From Physcocola sp002396385 (GTDB lineage: Bacteria > Bacteroidota > Bacteroidia > Bacteroidales > Paludibacteraceae), in NCBI GenBank assembly GCA_946535435.1, contig CAMNDM010000034.1:1-40922 (forward strand): DNA of 40,922 bases, given 5' to 3'. The notes below the pieces were generated by a model that was not told where the DNA came from, made no database searches, and was given only the letters and a program-made list of their open reading frames with translations. Positions 40,140-40,922 of the stretch are shown here, piece after piece (within the stretch, counting starts at the first letter, position 1; every line of letters starts with the position of its first letter). The position numbers and the translations under genes were made by a program.

Positions 40140-40922
40140 ATGAAAAGTAAATTTAATATCTACCTTACCTTTGTTGTTTTTCTTTTAATGGCTCTTGGTC
40201 TTGCGCTTGACTTTATTGAGTTCGTTGTTCTGATTGTTATACTTTTTATAAGCTATTCCTTATTTCAAATTTTTATTTGGGAGGGACATGTGGAAAAGAA
40301 ACGCAATTATAGCGGTGAGTTTTATAGTTCTGGCAATAATTTGTCTGATTTGATTTCTATGGTGATGGCTGCCGATGGTAAATCTACTAAAGAGGAGTAT
40401 AACAAGGTTTGTTCTTTTTTAGAATCTAGTTTATATGGCAATACAAACGTTTTTAATCCTTCCTTTTGGAATGCTGATGGAAAGCAAGATAGTGTAAAAC
40501 TATTTGCCGCCGACTATAGGAATATTGTTGAAGGTATAAGCGTAAAACTATATAATCAAAGCTTACTGAAGTATTATGCCAAGACCGTCTATAATATGTA
40601 CAAACATAATGAACCTAAATTGTATTTTATATCGGAACTCCTCTATAATGTGGTTACTTGTGATGGTGGAATAACGGCTTCTGAATGGTTGTGTATGTGT
40701 GAGGTGATGAACATCTTTTATCCTAACGATTCCGAATTTCTCTATTTTGTAAAGAAGTATGCTGATTTTGTAGTAGAAAAAAAGCCTTATTACGCACGTT
40801 ATGCAAGATGTTCAGGAGAAAAAAAGAGTTCTTTCTCAAAGAATAACAGACAAGAGACGAATCGGAAACAGGATGGAAAAAACGCATCATATCCACCCAC
40901 CCAAAACGGGCATATCCGTTCA
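40140..40922 (+). CDS. Membrane-anchored TerB/DjlA-like protein, truncated by the window edge
   Basis: 261 codons are visible from the ATG at 40140 and the frame is still open at the window end. Residues 8-45 form one or two hydrophobic helices (LTFVVFLLMALGLAL and VVLIVILFISY). Two TerB-like acidic helical segments follow: LISMVMAADGKSTKEE near 70 and ELLYNVVTCDGGITASEW near 165, each with the DG-x-E pattern of TerB-family motifs. After about 225 the chain becomes polar and Lys/Asn/Gln-rich, as in the linker of DjlA that precedes a C-terminal J domain. A DnaJ-type domain beyond the edge is therefore expected but not seen. A TerB protein without a J domain is the alternative. Confidence 0.7.
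   Translation, partial: MKSKFNIYLTFVVFLLMALGLALDFIEFVVLIVILFISYSLFQIFIWEGHVEKKRNYSGEFYSSGNNLSDLISMVMAADGKSTKEEYNKVCSFLESSLYGNTNVFNPSFWNADGKQDSVKLFAADYRNIVEGISVKLYNQSLLKYYAKTVYNMYKHNEPKLYFISELLYNVVTCDGGITASEWLCMCEVMNIFYPNDSEFLYFVKKYADFVVEKKPYYARYARCSGEKKSSFSKNNRQETNRKQDGKNASYPPTQNGHIRS

Noticed and set aside
1..40922. tRNA, rRNA, CRISPR, insertion sequence or prophage
   Set aside because: No cloverleaf-like sequence, rRNA segment, spaced direct repeat array, transposase or phage gene was recognised. The gene content is housekeeping throughout.

Overview
This 40.9-kb window is a chromosomal stretch from a member of the Bacteroidetes, most likely the order Bacteroidales and probably gut- or rumen-associated. 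The evidence is: a 286-residue primary sigma factor without region 1.1; start-proximal promoters of the Bacteroidetes type (-7 TAnnTTTG, sometimes with a -33 TTTG-like box); the LpxC-FabZ fusion typical of the phylum; a Bacteroidetes-type putative porin; weak Shine-Dalgarno sequences; and a secreted GH9 glycosidase. No phage, insertion sequence, CRISPR array, tRNA or rRNA was seen. Most of the window is conserved housekeeping DNA.

Layout. 1-2.4 kb: an acyl-CoA synthetase with its XRE-cupin regulator (minus strand). 2.4-2.7 kb: an intergenic region holding a tandem pair of perfect 31-bp inverted-repeat units. 2.7-6.4 kb: a sodium-pumping decarboxylase cluster (oadG-oadA-oadB). 6.5-8.3 kb: an MgtC/DUF4010 membrane protein and a small secreted orphan. 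8.4-10.7 kb: an rRNA m5C methyltransferase and a PhnP-like hydrolase (plus strand), meeting a flavin reductase tail to tail with overlapping stop codons. 11.3-14.6 kb: der, era and a tRNA-dihydrouridine synthase (minus). 14.9-23.8 kb: lepA, a GH9 glycosidase, htpG, a patatin/beta-barrel protein and a lipoprotein (plus). 23.9-27.1 kb: the lipid A operon lpxD-lpxC/fabZ-lpxA (minus). 27.2-32.3 kb: a tight operon of porin, solute-binding lipoprotein, pyrF and HD phosphohydrolase (minus). 32.4-33.2 kb: rpoD. 33.4-35.0 kb: rsmE, a small membrane protein and a thioesterase. 35.1-37.3 kb: ffh-folD. 37.4-40.0 kb: a secreted protein divergent from an HtrA protease. 40.1 kb to the edge: a truncated TerB/DjlA-like membrane protein.

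How the genes work together. Several groups concern the envelope: lipid A synthesis, the Porin_10-type protein, the patatin/barrel protein, HtrA and SRP. Others concern translation and ribosome maturation: Era, Der, LepA, RsmE, the m5C methyltransferase and Dus. The oad cluster would couple oxaloacetate decarboxylation to sodium export, which fits a succinate/propionate-type fermenter. The primary sigma factor encoded here is the expected reader of the TAnnTTTG boxes found upstream of at least a dozen genes in the window.

The strongest unexplained signal is at 2494-2555. Two abutting 31-bp units each consist of a 9-bp perfect inverted repeat around a 13-nt spacer, and both carry the half-site TGCACA/TGTGCA. 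They lie upstream of an XRE-cupin promoter that has a good -7 box and no recognisable -33 box, so they look like an uncharacterised two-site operator.
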